A DNA stretch of 64,000 nucleotides, from positions 558,001 to 622,000 of the forward strand of contig OX638353.1 in assembly GCA_951813255.1 (NCBI GenBank). Reading direction: 5' to 3'. The first letter of the stretch is position 1. Each line of letters starts with the position of its first letter. Made by a program: the position numbers and the translations under genes. Origin of the DNA: an uncultured Dehalococcoidia bacterium (GTDB lineage: Bacteria; Chloroflexota; Dehalococcoidia; Lucifugimonadales; JAAXIE01). Shown here piece after piece: positions 18,815 through 26,952 of the stretch. Below the pieces are notes generated by a model that saw only the letters and a list, made by a program, of their open reading frames with translations, made no database searches and had not been told where the DNA came from.

Positions 18815-19540
18815 TTAGATGTCGTAGACCTCGAAGCTGACGGCGTAGTCGCATCCGAGGCGACTTCCAGTGGCGTTGGCGTTCATGGTGAGGAACATCT
18901 CTGGGTCCATTCCGGTTCCCAAGCCTTTTATGTAGGCGTCGTGCTTTTCCAGCGACTCCACGCCCTTGTAGATGAACTCGCCTACGTCCACGGCGTGGGT
19001 GGCAAGGGGAGAGCCGCTGACGAGCACCCGTTTGACGCCTTTCCACGGCTCAAAGCCCTCGTCCACGAGTTCGGGGAATATCCATTTGTTGCCAGCATCG
19101 CGGGATGAGTCCAAGGCTGCCAAGCCTACGGCGCGGTGATCCGCTTGGTTGGTCCTGCCTCCCGCTAGGCGGGTGTGGAAGTTGCCTGTGATGACGAGGT
19201 CAGGCTTGTGATTTCTGATGGCGCGGGTGATGTCCTTTCGCAGGGCAGGGCTGTACTCGACTACGCCGTCCTGGTAGTCGAGGAACTCAACTACATTGAC
19301 GCCAACCACGGCAGCGCTGTCGATTTCTTCCTGAGTGCGGACATCCCAAGTCTCCTTGGGGTCCATGCCGTCTATGCCAGCCTCGCCCCGGGTAACTAGC
19401 AGATAGGTGACCGTCTTGCCTTCGGAGGTCCACTTGGCGATGGCGCTGGCGGCACCGTATTCGAGGTCGTCGGGGTGGGCCACGATGGCTAGAGCCGTTT
19501 CCCAGTTTTCTTCTAGGGGTTGTAGCTGTTGTTGGGTCAT
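18815..19540 (-). CDS. PIG-L/LmbE-family deacetylase
   Basis: Zinc-dependent N-deacetylase family (MshB, BshB, LmbE relatives), which remove acetyl groups from N-acetylglucosaminyl compounds. The 241 residues carry the N-terminal zinc and catalytic motif AHPDDLE (about 21-27) and the later TNQADHRAVG, whose His completes the zinc site. TYLLVTRGEAG and VVGVNVVEFLDYQDG are family-typical. No glycosyltransferase or thiol-biosynthesis partner is adjacent, so mycothiol or bacillithiol synthesis cannot be claimed. It is transcribed alone, 139 bases after the Rieske gene, with the Rieske terminator between them. Substrate unknown. Confidence 0.9.
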   Translation of the reverse strand: MTQQQLQPLEENWETALAIVAHPDDLEYGAASAIAKWTSEGKTVTYLLVTRGEAGIDGMDPKETWDVRTQEEIDSAAVVGVNVVEFLDYQDGVVEYSPALRKDITRAIRNHKPDLVITGNFHTRLAGGRTNQADHRAVGLAALDSSRDAGNKWIFPELVDEGFEPWKGVKRVLVSGSPLATHAVDVGEFIYKGVESLEKHDAYIKGLGTGMDPEMFLTMNANATGSRLGCDYAVSFEVYDI

Positions 19541-19569
19541 CTGGGTATTCCTTTCGATGGATTGTCAGG

Positions 19570-19608
19570 GGCAAAAACAAGAGGCGACCGGCTGTGGCCG
19601 ATCGCCTC
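19570..19608 (-). terminator. Intrinsic terminator after the Rieske gene
   Basis: On the minus strand, GAGGCGA and TCGCCTC pair around a mismatch and an inner CGGC/GCCG stem with a four-base loop (19581-19608). The stem is followed by a T-rich run (TTGTTTTTG, 19579-19571). It lies about 70 bases after the Rieske stop codon and ahead of the deacetylase gene. Confidence 0.65.
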
Positions 19609-19679
19609 GCTGAAGGCGTGGTTTGAGTCCGTACACCTACAGGGGCACATGGAAAAACCGGAGAACCGGGGTGAGCCCA

Positions 19680-21011
19680 TTAGTCGTCGTCCGCTAGGAG
19701 GGGGATTTCGACTGCTTCGCGGTCTTCCTGTTGTTCGATGGAGCGGGTGGCGGCTTCCACAGTGCTGGTGCCCCAGACGCGCTGGGCGTCGCGGGACTTG
19801 AAGGGCATTCGTCTGCGCCAGAAGATGATGGCAGCGTCGGTTGCGCCGAGTTTTTGGGCGGAGTGGGGGTCTAGGGCGCCGACGGCTTGGACGGGGAGGT
19901 CTTCTTTTTCGTTTACGGACTGGGGTGAGTTGAAATAGACCCACCAGCAGTTGTAGTAGATGTTCCACCAGAGCTTGACCAAGGGGTTCTTCTTCACGCG
20001 CTTGAGGGCGAAGGAGAACATGCGGACGTTGTCGGCGTCGATGGGGGTGAAGTAGCGGAGGAGGACGGTGCTGAAGCGGAGGCTGGGGCAGGCGATGGAG
20101 GGGAGGCGGTAGAGGCCGCCGGGGCGGACGTTGTCGAAGGCCTTCTTTTGGGCCTTCAGGGGGTTTTCGCTGCCGCGGAAGCGCCACCAGATGTGCTGGG
20201 GCCATTTCTTGTTGATGCCGGGGAAGTAGCCCTGCTGCTGGTCTTTAACGACGCGGGGGGCGATGCAGATATAGTTGTCGCCCTCTTCGGTTATTTCGGT
20301 GCCTTCCCAGAAGGCTGGAAGGCGGTTGAAGAGGGCGAAGTTGAAGATACGGCGGAACTGGCCGCGGTGGATTTTGCTGTTGTGGGAGTCGCGGGAGTTT
20401 TCCATGGTGAGGGACCAGTTCATGGGCCAGATCTTGACGTAGGACTCGATGGCTACTTCGTCGTCGAAGAATTCTGCGGGGACGTCTTCTTCGAGGGGGA
20501 CGGGTTCGGTCTGGCCCATCCAGATGTAGACGATGCCCCTGTGGGTCTGGGTGGGGTAGTTTCGGGCTTTGAGCTTGGGGGCGAGCTTGGAATTGGGGCC
20601 ATCGGTGAGGGCGGCGACGCACTGGCCGACGCCATCGTAGGTGTAGCCGTGGTAGGGGCAGGTGATGAAGCCCTTGAACTCGTTGTTGCCTTTGCCGTTG
20701 CTGATGCCACCGGAGAGGTAGGCGCCGCGGTGGGGGCAGGCGTCCTGGAGGGCGACGACTTTGTCGTTGGTGTCGCGGAAGAAGACCACCTGATCGCCGA
20801 GGATGCGGAGGGCGATGGGCTTGCGCTTGACGTCCCTGTCCTCGATGCCGGGGTACCAGTACTCGCGGTAGCCCATTTCGGGGACGTAGTCGTGGAGGCC
20901 GATGCCGGAGGCACCCCGGGGGGTGTACTTGCTGGTCCCGTTGGCGTGGGCGCCGTTGGTGGCGTGAGTGCCGTTGGATGAGCCGTTGGTGTTGGAGCCG
21001 TTCATGGTCAT
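19680..21011 (-). CDS. Rieske non-heme iron oxygenase, alpha subunit
   Basis: Terminal oxygenase of a ring-hydroxylating or demethylating system, 443 residues. An Asn/Gly/Thr-rich leader of about 30 residues (NGSNTNGSSNGTHATNG) precedes the Rieske domain with CPHRG near 91 and CPYHGY near 118, the 2Fe-2S ligands. The catalytic domain has NWSLTMENSRDSHNSKIHRG, which supplies the two His for mononuclear iron, followed by a phthalate-dioxygenase-like C-terminal half. No reductase, ferredoxin or beta subunit is adjacent, so electrons must come from proteins encoded elsewhere. GAGGTGATGAG precedes the ATG at 21011. The promoter abuts the TGTGACA array, so regulation by a DNA-binding activator is likely. 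The substrate is unknown. Confidence 0.9.
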   Translation of the reverse strand: MTMNGSNTNGSSNGTHATNGAHANGTSKYTPRGASGIGLHDYVPEMGYREYWYPGIEDRDVKRKPIALRILGDQVVFFRDTNDKVVALQDACPHRGAYLSGGISNGKGNNEFKGFITCPYHGYTYDGVGQCVAALTDGPNSKLAPKLKARNYPTQTHRGIVYIWMGQTEPVPLEEDVPAEFFDDEVAIESYVKIWPMNWSLTMENSRDSHNSKIHRGQFRRIFNFALFNRLPAFWEGTEITEEGDNYICIAPRVVKDQQQGYFPGINKKWPQHIWWRFRGSENPLKAQKKAFDNVRPGGLYRLPSIACPSLRFSTVLLRYFTPIDADNVRMFSFALKRVKKNPLVKLWWNIYYNCWWVYFNSPQSVNEKEDLPVQAVGALDPHSAQKLGATDAAIIFWRRRMPFKSRDAQRVWGTSTVEAATRSIEQQEDREAVEIPLLADDD

Positions 21012-21059
21012 CTCATCACCTCGCGCGGTAGGAAGGCGGATTGAGCCTATATTGGGGGA

Positions 21060-21088
21060 AAATTACTCCGAGAGGGGTGGGTTGTCAA
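21060..21088 (-). promoter_or_regulatory. Promoter of the Rieske oxygenase gene
   Basis: Minus strand: perfect -35 TTGACA (21088-21083), 17 bases, then TAATTT (21065-21060). The weak -10 beside a perfect -35, with the TGTGACA array starting 10 bases further upstream, suits a promoter aided by a bound activator. Confidence 0.5.
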
Positions 21089-21097
21089 GAAAAGAAA

Positions 21098-21288
21098 TGT
21101 CACAATGTCACACCGTTCATAGCTAAATTTTGTTTTTTGTAGCTGAAAAGTGTGTCATTTGTGACATTTTGCTAGCTGGCCAGATACGCGAAAAGTGTGA
21201 CATTTTTTCGTATCTGGGGATGTCACAGATTTTGGAAAGTGTGACATTTGTGACATTTTCGTAGCTGGAGGAATGTCACAGTGTGACA
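21098..21288. repeat. Array of nine TGTGACA/TGTCACA heptamers
   Basis: TGTCACA or its complement TGTGACA starts at 21098, 21106, 21160, 21196, 21221, 21240, 21250, 21274 and 21282, in both orientations. Many are followed by a T-run (TGTGACATTT). Between 21180 and 21217 CCAGATACG and CGTATCTGG form arms around one heptamer, with AAAA/TTTT continuing the pairing. The rest of the gap up to 21468 is GC-rich with no gene I can support. The position directly behind the Rieske promoter suggests a multi-site binding region. Confidence 0.7.
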
Positions 21289-21468
21289 TTTTTGACACCC
21301 CCCCTGGGCGGGTTTTTTTGGGGCGAACGCAGGCCCCCCGGAGCGGGGTGCGGGGCGGACGTGGCGCGGGTGTTCAGGGATGTGTTGGGTGCGTTCATCA
21401 TGGGGGTATGGTACATTAGTTCGGGGTGGTTTGGCAAGGGGTGGGTGTCATGGGGGGATTGGCGACTT

Positions 21469-24400
21469 TTAGGTGGGAGAGAAGTTCCAACTGCTGCTGG
21501 AGCGCATGATGCGCAGGTGGTTAAGCAATGGCTGTTCGGGTAAGCCAAGGGCGGCGATGTGGAGGCGGTCTAGCTCGGCGATGAGGTCGGGAGCGTGGTT
21601 ATGGAAGTCGACATTGCACCAATCAATGCCCTGTTTCGGATGTCTTGTGATGCAATTTGGCATGAGATCGAGCAGGCGTCTTGCCAACTGGAGAGGTTGA
21701 GACGGGTCGGCGACCCAAGTATCCGGGACACTCATGCTGGTGAGTTCGGGGGGATTGACGTGGAACCCGTCGCCGAATACTCGCCACCATCCATAGGCGA
21801 CATGGCCGTTGAGAACAGCCATGGCAAGAAGTAAGTGGTCTTCGTTCGCAACTTGAAATAAGGATTCACTTCTGGGTGAAACTGATCCTGCTGGGATTGA
21901 CGAGATGAAATATCTAGCTGTCTTGGGAAATGCCAAGGTCTTACCGTCAGACGATCTAAGACTGCGTATAGGTAGCTTTTGTTCCAGGATAGCTTGTACC
22001 ATTGCCGCTACTTCTCGGGAGGGCACACGTGCCCATTGACCTGCGATATCGGAGTCAACTCCAGCGGGTATCCTCGGTAATTCGGTTGTGGATTTCTGCT
22101 TTACGCACGCCTCTCGGTCGCGAGTCGCCCAGCGCTGTAGACCAGTGGATTTCTTTACCGCGTTGCACGCTGGCCCTAACAGCGATGAAACGATAGTAAT
22201 CCTCTGATTGTTTCTTATGTCCCTAACGGTTGGGCTATCTGTGAAGGTTCTTCCAGGGTTGTTATCATAATGGCGCAATGTAATCGCCTTGCTGCGTTGC
22301 TCAAAGGTATCCCGTAAAGATTTCTTGTTTTGGCCAAAAGCGATAGACAGTGGCACGATGAGGGTTACTACACCACCGTCGGGCTTGGCGAGAGATAAGG
22401 CCGTTTCACAGAAAAGATTGTAGAGGTCACCACCGGCGAGAGTATGGTAACGCTTTTGGTTGGCCAACCTCTTGCGTTCGGTGGGGGACTTAGATTTGTG
22501 TATGGCTTCGTAGGGTGGATTGCCGATTACTACGTCGAAGCCGTGCCAAGGGCTTTCATAAAAGAGCAGACGAGCATCGGCCTTGGCGGGGTTGTTGGTG
22601 AGTAATGAGGATTGGGCTAGGGCTCGGGTTTCCCGGCTTGCCAGTGCCCCCTTACCGCGCAAGAGTAGTTCAAGACTGGCCCTAGAGTTTTTGTCCCGAG
22701 TAACCAAGTCATTTTTGTCGGTCTCGCTGTGAACGTCAAACCACTGGGCGCGAATTTTAGATATGTCCTCCACGGCTGCGCCTATTTGAGGGTCCGCCAT
22801 GTCCAAGTGAATGAAGTGCGATTGAGGGTCGGCCACGGTTTCTAAGGTGTCGGCGCAGACTATAACTGCCTCCAAGTTGGGAAGGGGCGTGGCGGCGGAG
22901 AGATCAATAGAGCGAAGTTGTTTGCGGGAGGCTGTGATGGCGATGAACAAGCGCAGGCGAGCAATCTGAACTGCTAGAGGATCGATGTCCTGGCCACGGA
23001 GTTGCCTCTTAATGATGGACTCGGCCGGTTCTTCGGTGCCCACCAGCTTCCTTAGGGAGCGGCGGATAGATAGCAAGCTGCTCAACAGGAACTCGCCGGA
23101 GCCGACGGCAGGGTCGAATATGCGCAGTTCGCGGATGCGCTCTGTCAGTTGGTTCTTGTCAGAGAGGCTCATAGATGGCATAGGGGCATCGGGGTTGCCG
23201 AAGAGGTCAAGGAGTTGATTTTCAGTCAATGGCCCGGCGTGGTCTTTGACGGCGGCGGACAGGGAGTCATTTACCATTTCGTCGGCGATATCTGCGGGAG
23301 TGTAATAGGTACCTTGGGGCTGGCGCAGAGGTGATTCGCCTTCCTTTTCTGTGGAGGCAATCAGACGCTCGAAAAGGTTACTCAGCAACTCGGGGTCTAA
23401 AGTTTGCTCGCTTTCGCCGGGACGATGCTCGTCCATGGTCCAATGATATCGGGTTAGGATGGTAAAGAGGCCAGGACTATCGGGGTCGACACTCCAGTAG
23501 TCATCGGCCTTTAAGGCCAGGCTGTCATCGCCATCCTGCTTGGCGAAGAGGGAACCGTTGAGGAACGGGGCGTCATCAAGAGTGTCATCGATGCTTTGGA
23601 TAGGATGCTCGTCGCGCAAGTCTTGGCGAACATTCAGCCGTTGATGGAAGAGGAACCGGAGTACCTGCTCATGGTAATCGTCGAGGGACTGTAGATGGTC
23701 AGAGTTGAAGGCAGGCTCGAAAATCTCAGGCGGGATGCTGTTGTCCTCTTTGAGAATCCAAGAAAACATGACGCGAATGAGATGGCGCAACACTGCTTCC
23801 CGGGTGAACTTGTTCTTGCCTTTCTGGATGCGGGCGGTCCACTGGGCTACTTCGCGGTAGAATTGCTGGCGAAGGGTCGCCACGGCGAAGGGCGAGAGAA
23901 GCTTATCGGTGTTGAGAGGGGCACTGGTGTCGCGGATAAGGCGCAACTGCTGATCGATGGCGGAACGGGCGGAGGGTGAAGGGACGTCTGGGTCAAAGCT
24001 GGCGGTCATATTTACTTGGCCCGCCGCGGAGACAGCCATACGGGCAGAAACGGTGCCGTCGGGAGCTGTGTCGTAAGCGAAAACTGCGGCAGAGTTGGTA
24101 ATGCTGTCAGAGGCGATGGTACGCGCAGACAGAGCGACATCCGCCCGGCTGATTTCTCTGTCCGGAATGTGCTTGAATTTCACGGCGGCTACAACGATAC
24201 GGTTTTCTTCCAGCGAGAGTTGGTCCGTCTGCAGGAGTGGGCCTCGTGCCAAGGTGTAGCTTTCCCAATCGTTGTCGTGCAGGTCCTTGCGAATGCCGCT
24301 AAGCGAGTCAGCGGTTTCGAGGCGGTCGCTGGTAATCGCGTTGGGCTCGGCCAGCAATTCCTTGAGGATTTGCTCGGGCGTGGCAGTGGCGGTTACGGAC

Positions 24401-25035
24401 TCGAAGAGGGTATCAGCGAGATTGCGAGTGGGGGCTGGACCCTTTCCGGCGACAGTGTTAGCGAGGATTCCGGTGCGCGATAGCTTCCTGACGAACTCAT
24501 CCAGCCTCGCCAGTTCCTTAGGAGATTCCAGGGTGGGTTGGGTCTGTCCAGCCAAAAGAGAAAAGTCAAAGCTTTCCATGTGTTGAACGTCAGTGGCCGA
24601 GGGGTTGGGTGCTCGACGGTACAAGCGCCAACGTAGGCCGTCGGTGAGTACTCCGATGGTATTCGGGCCGCTGATGCTGGCGGTTGATAGATAACGTCTA
24701 ATTTGCCGGTCTGGGGAACTGCCGCGATGTTGACCGACAGGGACGTGGTCGAAATCGGCCTTGCGCTTCTTGGCCTCGACAACCAAAGCAGGATGTCCGG
24801 GGTTGGGTCCTACGGGGTCAAGATAGCATTGGTCATCGGGACGATTGCCACCGCTGCCACCTTCGGGGCTGCGGTGGCTCGCTGAGTAGCCAAGAGCTTC
24901 CAGCACGGGGTCTATCAGGAGTGAACGGGTGACGGCCTCGTTGACGGTGGGGCCGCGTTGTTCGAGACTCTCTACACCGTCCCTGAGCACCTTGGCAATG
25001 TTTTCTGCAATGCTGGCTGTGGTCATTGGATGCAT
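21469..25035 (-). CDS. Single-chain (type IIG-like) restriction-modification enzyme
   Basis: Fused endonuclease and N6-adenine methyltransferase of 1188 residues. The N-terminus resembles type I/IIG nuclease domains: NEAVTRSLLIDPVLEALGY, then a PD-(D/E)xK pattern with PDDQCYLD and LVVEAKKRKAD near 85-90. The methyltransferase part has motif I RIFDPAVGSGEFLL near 635-645 and the catalytic NPPYE near 838-842, followed by LIVPLSIAFGQNKKSLR and a C-terminal target-recognition region. This is the Eco57I-like gamma-class layout. No separate specificity or methylase gene lies next to it, consistent with a stand-alone enzyme. ATG at 25035 (AGGGA just upstream) or 25026 are both possible. Neighbouring PIN toxin genes suggest a small defence/stability cluster. 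Confidence 0.88.
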   Translation of the reverse strand: MHPMTTASIAENIAKVLRDGVESLEQRGPTVNEAVTRSLLIDPVLEALGYSASHRSPEGGSGGNRPDDQCYLDPVGPNPGHPALVVEAKKRKADFDHVPVGQHRGSSPDRQIRRYLSTASISGPNTIGVLTDGLRWRLYRRAPNPSATDVQHMESFDFSLLAGQTQPTLESPKELARLDEFVRKLSRTGILANTVAGKGPAPTRNLADTLFESVTATATPEQILKELLAEPNAITSDRLETADSLSGIRKDLHDNDWESYTLARGPLLQTDQLSLEENRIVVAAVKFKHIPDREISRADVALSARTIASDSITNSAAVFAYDTAPDGTVSARMAVSAAGQVNMTASFDPDVPSPSARSAIDQQLRLIRDTSAPLNTDKLLSPFAVATLRQQFYREVAQWTARIQKGKNKFTREAVLRHLIRVMFSWILKEDNSIPPEIFEPAFNSDHLQSLDDYHEQVLRFLFHQRLNVRQDLRDEHPIQSIDDTLDDAPFLNGSLFAKQDGDDSLALKADDYWSVDPDSPGLFTILTRYHWTMDEHRPGESEQTLDPELLSNLFERLIASTEKEGESPLRQPQGTYYTPADIADEMVNDSLSAAVKDHAGPLTENQLLDLFGNPDAPMPSMSLSDKNQLTERIRELRIFDPAVGSGEFLLSSLLSIRRSLRKLVGTEEPAESIIKRQLRGQDIDPLAVQIARLRLFIAITASRKQLRSIDLSAATPLPNLEAVIVCADTLETVADPQSHFIHLDMADPQIGAAVEDISKIRAQWFDVHSETDKNDLVTRDKNSRASLELLLRGKGALASRETRALAQSSLLTNNPAKADARLLFYESPWHGFDVVIGNPPYEAIHKSKSPTERKRLANQKRYHTLAGGDLYNLFCETALSLAKPDGGVVTLIVPLSIAFGQNKKSLRDTFEQRSKAITLRHYDNNPGRTFTDSPTVRDIRNNQRITIVSSLLGPACNAVKKSTGLQRWATRDREACVKQKSTTELPRIPAGVDSDIAGQWARVPSREVAAMVQAILEQKLPIRSLRSSDGKTLAFPKTARYFISSIPAGSVSPRSESLFQVANEDHLLLAMAVLNGHVAYGWWRVFGDGFHVNPPELTSMSVPDTWVADPSQPLQLARRLLDLMPNCITRHPKQGIDWCNVDFHNHAPDLIAELDRLHIAALGLPEQPLLNHLRIMRSSSSWNFSPT

Positions 25036-25220
25036 TTCCCTGCGGAGAACATATTACTACAGATTGGTGATTTGCTCATGCTTCAAGAGGTAGCCAGTCG
25101 GAGGGTTGATGCGCTTGACTCGCCTTCGTGAGAACGACGATGGGAAGTCTTCGGGATACCGGCCTGCGCCGGAATGATGGGGGAATGGGGTTGCGGGTCT
25201 GGGGGTGGTTGAGGACTGCG

Positions 25221-25649
25221 TTAGAGGATGACGAGGGATTCTGGCGTGGCGGTTCTGGCGGTTGTTAGAGGGACCTGTTTGTCGAGGGTCACGAACCGAG
25301 CGCCGTGGGCTGTGGCGAGGGCCAGAAGGTAGGCGTCGGTGATCTGGAGTGGGCCGGAGAGGTTAAGGCCATCGATCACGTTGTCGTCCAAGAGGCTAAT
25401 GTCGTCGGGAAGGAAGAGGTGGTAGGGGGTGGAGACTGCCAAGCGGAGCCTTCTGATAGCCTCGTTGATGGTCAGGGGGTTGGGATACTTGGGTTGAGAG
25501 AGGATGCGCACGCAGCCGTTCTGGGTGAGAGGAGAAGAGGCCCATCCTTGGTGGATGTGGCTGGCAAACCATTGGGATGCGGTGTGGTGGCTGGCGTGAT
25601 TTTGGTCAAAGAGGGCGATGAGGACGTTGATGTCGAGCAACGCCCTCAT
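25221..25649 (-). CDS. PIN-domain toxin (VapC-like)
   Basis: Ribonuclease toxin of the PIN fold, 142 residues. Acidic residues: D6 in MRALLDINVLI, the Asp of LQITDAYLLALATAHGA and the Asp of FVTLDKQV. At the place where many PIN proteins have Glu, this one has Gln (SPLTQNGCVRILSQP). As I recall, that variant occurs within this subfamily, so it need not mean inactivity. It starts 16 bases after the stop of the upstream small gene, the likely antitoxin. It lies about 185 bases from the start of the restriction-modification gene on the same strand. Confidence 0.85.
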   Translation of the reverse strand: MRALLDINVLIALFDQNHASHHTASQWFASHIHQGWASSPLTQNGCVRILSQPKYPNPLTINEAIRRLRLAVSTPYHLFLPDDISLLDDNVIDGLNLSGPLQITDAYLLALATAHGARFVTLDKQVPLTTARTATPESLVIL

Positions 25650-25665
25650 CCATCAGATACCTGCA

Positions 25666-25881
25666 TCAGACACCTGATTCTTGGCGCAGGTCGTTGACCA
25701 GCTCGTTGGTGACCGGCTTTCCACCGGCGAGTATGGGGTGGAAGCCGTAGAAGCCGGACACGGGCTTGCTGACCATGGAAGCAGGCGCGGGCATGGGCGG
25801 GGCTTCAACGGCGGCTTCCCTGACGCTGCGCGTGGGAGAGGTGGCGGCGCCTATATTGTATTTCGCGGGTTGATATTTCAT
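25666..25881 (-). CDS. Putative antitoxin for the adjacent PIN toxin
   Basis: 71 residues. The N-terminal half is Ala/Pro-rich (EAPPMPAPASMV). The C-terminal half, FHPILAGGKPVTNELVNDLRQESGV, resembles the toxin-binding ends of PIN antitoxins with PVTNELVN-type motifs. GGGAG precedes the ATG at 25881. Immediate upstream placement and co-orientation with the PIN gene are the main support. No ribbon-helix-helix or AbrB DNA-binding signature is evident, so it may not autoregulate in the usual way. Confidence 0.6.
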   Translation of the reverse strand: MKYQPAKYNIGAATSPTRSVREAAVEAPPMPAPASMVSKPVSGFYGFHPILAGGKPVTNELVNDLRQESGV

Positions 25882-25988
25882 GAGCTACTCCCGTAAGGCA
25901 CCGATGAGCCTTGGGGCCCTGACTTCGACTAATTATAGCACAGGCATAGCACATGGTTAACTGTAGCGCGAGGGTTGGGGAAAATCGA

Positions 25989-26624
25989 TCAGGGGTGCCA
26001 GAGGATGATGCGGATGGGGGTGGGGTTGAAGGCGTTGACGGGGTTGCGGGTCTGGGGGCAGTTGGAGACTACGGCTAGGGTGTCCATTTCGGCTTGGAGT
26101 TCGATGAGGTCGCCGGGCTGGGAGTAGCCTTCGACGAGGGCCATGGCGCCGTCCTGCTCGACGGGGACGTTCATGAAGAAATTGAGGTTGGCGACGATGT
26201 CCTTCTTGCCGAGGCCGTGCTCCGCGAGGCCCTTGAGGAAGGTGTCGCGGCAGTTGGGTGTGCTGGGGGTGTCGTAGCGCAGCTGGTTGCTCTCGGCGCT
26301 GCAACAGCCGCCGATGGTGTCGTGGCGGCCGCAGGTGTCTTCGACGACGGTAAAGAGCTTGTGGCCCATGTCGGTGTAGATGCCGTGGCCGGTGGTGAGG
26401 AAGATGGTGCCGGCGTATTTCATGGTGTCGGCGGCGTTGTAGCGGTCGGAGGGGTCGTGGGCGTTGTAGCAGAGGAAGTCGATGGCCTGCTGGCCTTCGA
26501 GGTCGATGAAGCGGAGGCGGGTGCCTTGGGGGACGACCTTGGCCCAGTGCTGGGCGGGCTGGATGATGACGTCTTCGATGACTTGGCCGGAGACCTGGGC
26601 TGCTTGGTCGACTGACTGGGCCAT
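25989..26624 (-). CDS. DUF1989 protein (urea carboxylase-associated family)
   Basis: 211-residue protein of the DUF1989 family, often annotated urea carboxylase-associated (UAAP). Recognisable parts: GTRLRFIDLEGQQAIDFLCYNAHD, then KYAGTIFLTTGHGIYTDMG, ESNQLRYDTPSTPNCRDTF and NLNFFMNVPV near the middle, and DLIELQAEMDTLAVVSNCPQ at the end. The Cys/His/Asp positions suggest a metal site, but the activity of the family is not settled. The open frame extends to 26831; I start at the ATG at 26624 because GAGGAGG lies just upstream and the family begins here. No urea carboxylase or allophanate hydrolase is in the window. Confidence 0.88.
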   Translation of the reverse strand: MAQSVDQAAQVSGQVIEDVIIQPAQHWAKVVPQGTRLRFIDLEGQQAIDFLCYNAHDPSDRYNAADTMKYAGTIFLTTGHGIYTDMGHKLFTVVEDTCGRHDTIGGCCSAESNQLRYDTPSTPNCRDTFLKGLAEHGLGKKDIVANLNFFMNVPVEQDGAMALVEGYSQPGDLIELQAEMDTLAVVSNCPQTRNPVNAFNPTPIRIILWHP

Positions 26625-26773
26625 GGGTGCGCCTCCTCTGGTGATGCGGGGTTGGGGGTTGGTGTTGTTGGGTAAGGATACTACAGAGTGTGGCGGGTGT
26701 GGGTGGTACAAGTGGTGGTGGACGGGTGGGCGATGGGGCGCGTGTGGGGATGACAGGTGTGTCTGCTTGGGGT

Positions 26774-26858
26774 GGGTCCTTCGACTTCGGGAACGGGTTG
26801 AACGTCCGACCTTGGTCGGTCGGATGTTCAACCCGTTCCCTTCGCTCAGGACGAACGG
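26774..26858. repeat. Palindrome nested in a short interspersed repeat, copy 1
   Basis: A 50-base palindrome (26790-26839) is flanked by direct repeats CTTCG (26785-26789 and 26840-26844). The outer sequence reads TCCTTCGACTTCG on the left and CTTCGCTCAGGACGAACGG on the right, so removing the palindrome and one CTTCG gives a continuous short repeat. The stem has 15 pairs, one G-T pair and 7 further pairs around TTGGTC. It occupies the 328-base gap between the DUF1989 gene and the acyl-CoA ligase gene, which otherwise holds nothing I can name. Confidence 0.75.
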
Positions 26859-26952
26859 AATGGGGGGGAGGTTTGGTGGTGGTCTTGGTTAACCTGCGTG
26901 AGCGCCTTATTTCATAGCAGGGACAATTGGGGGATACGGGAGTGCCGGGTGG

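Noticed and set aside
20148..20981. A 277-codon Gly/Ala/Val-rich frame on the + strand
   Set aside because: Antisense shadow of the Rieske oxygenase gene, whose iron-sulfur motifs are unambiguous.
21295..21325. A C-run followed by GGGCGGGTTTTTTT, terminator-like
   Set aside because: The stem is weak and no + strand gene ends there.
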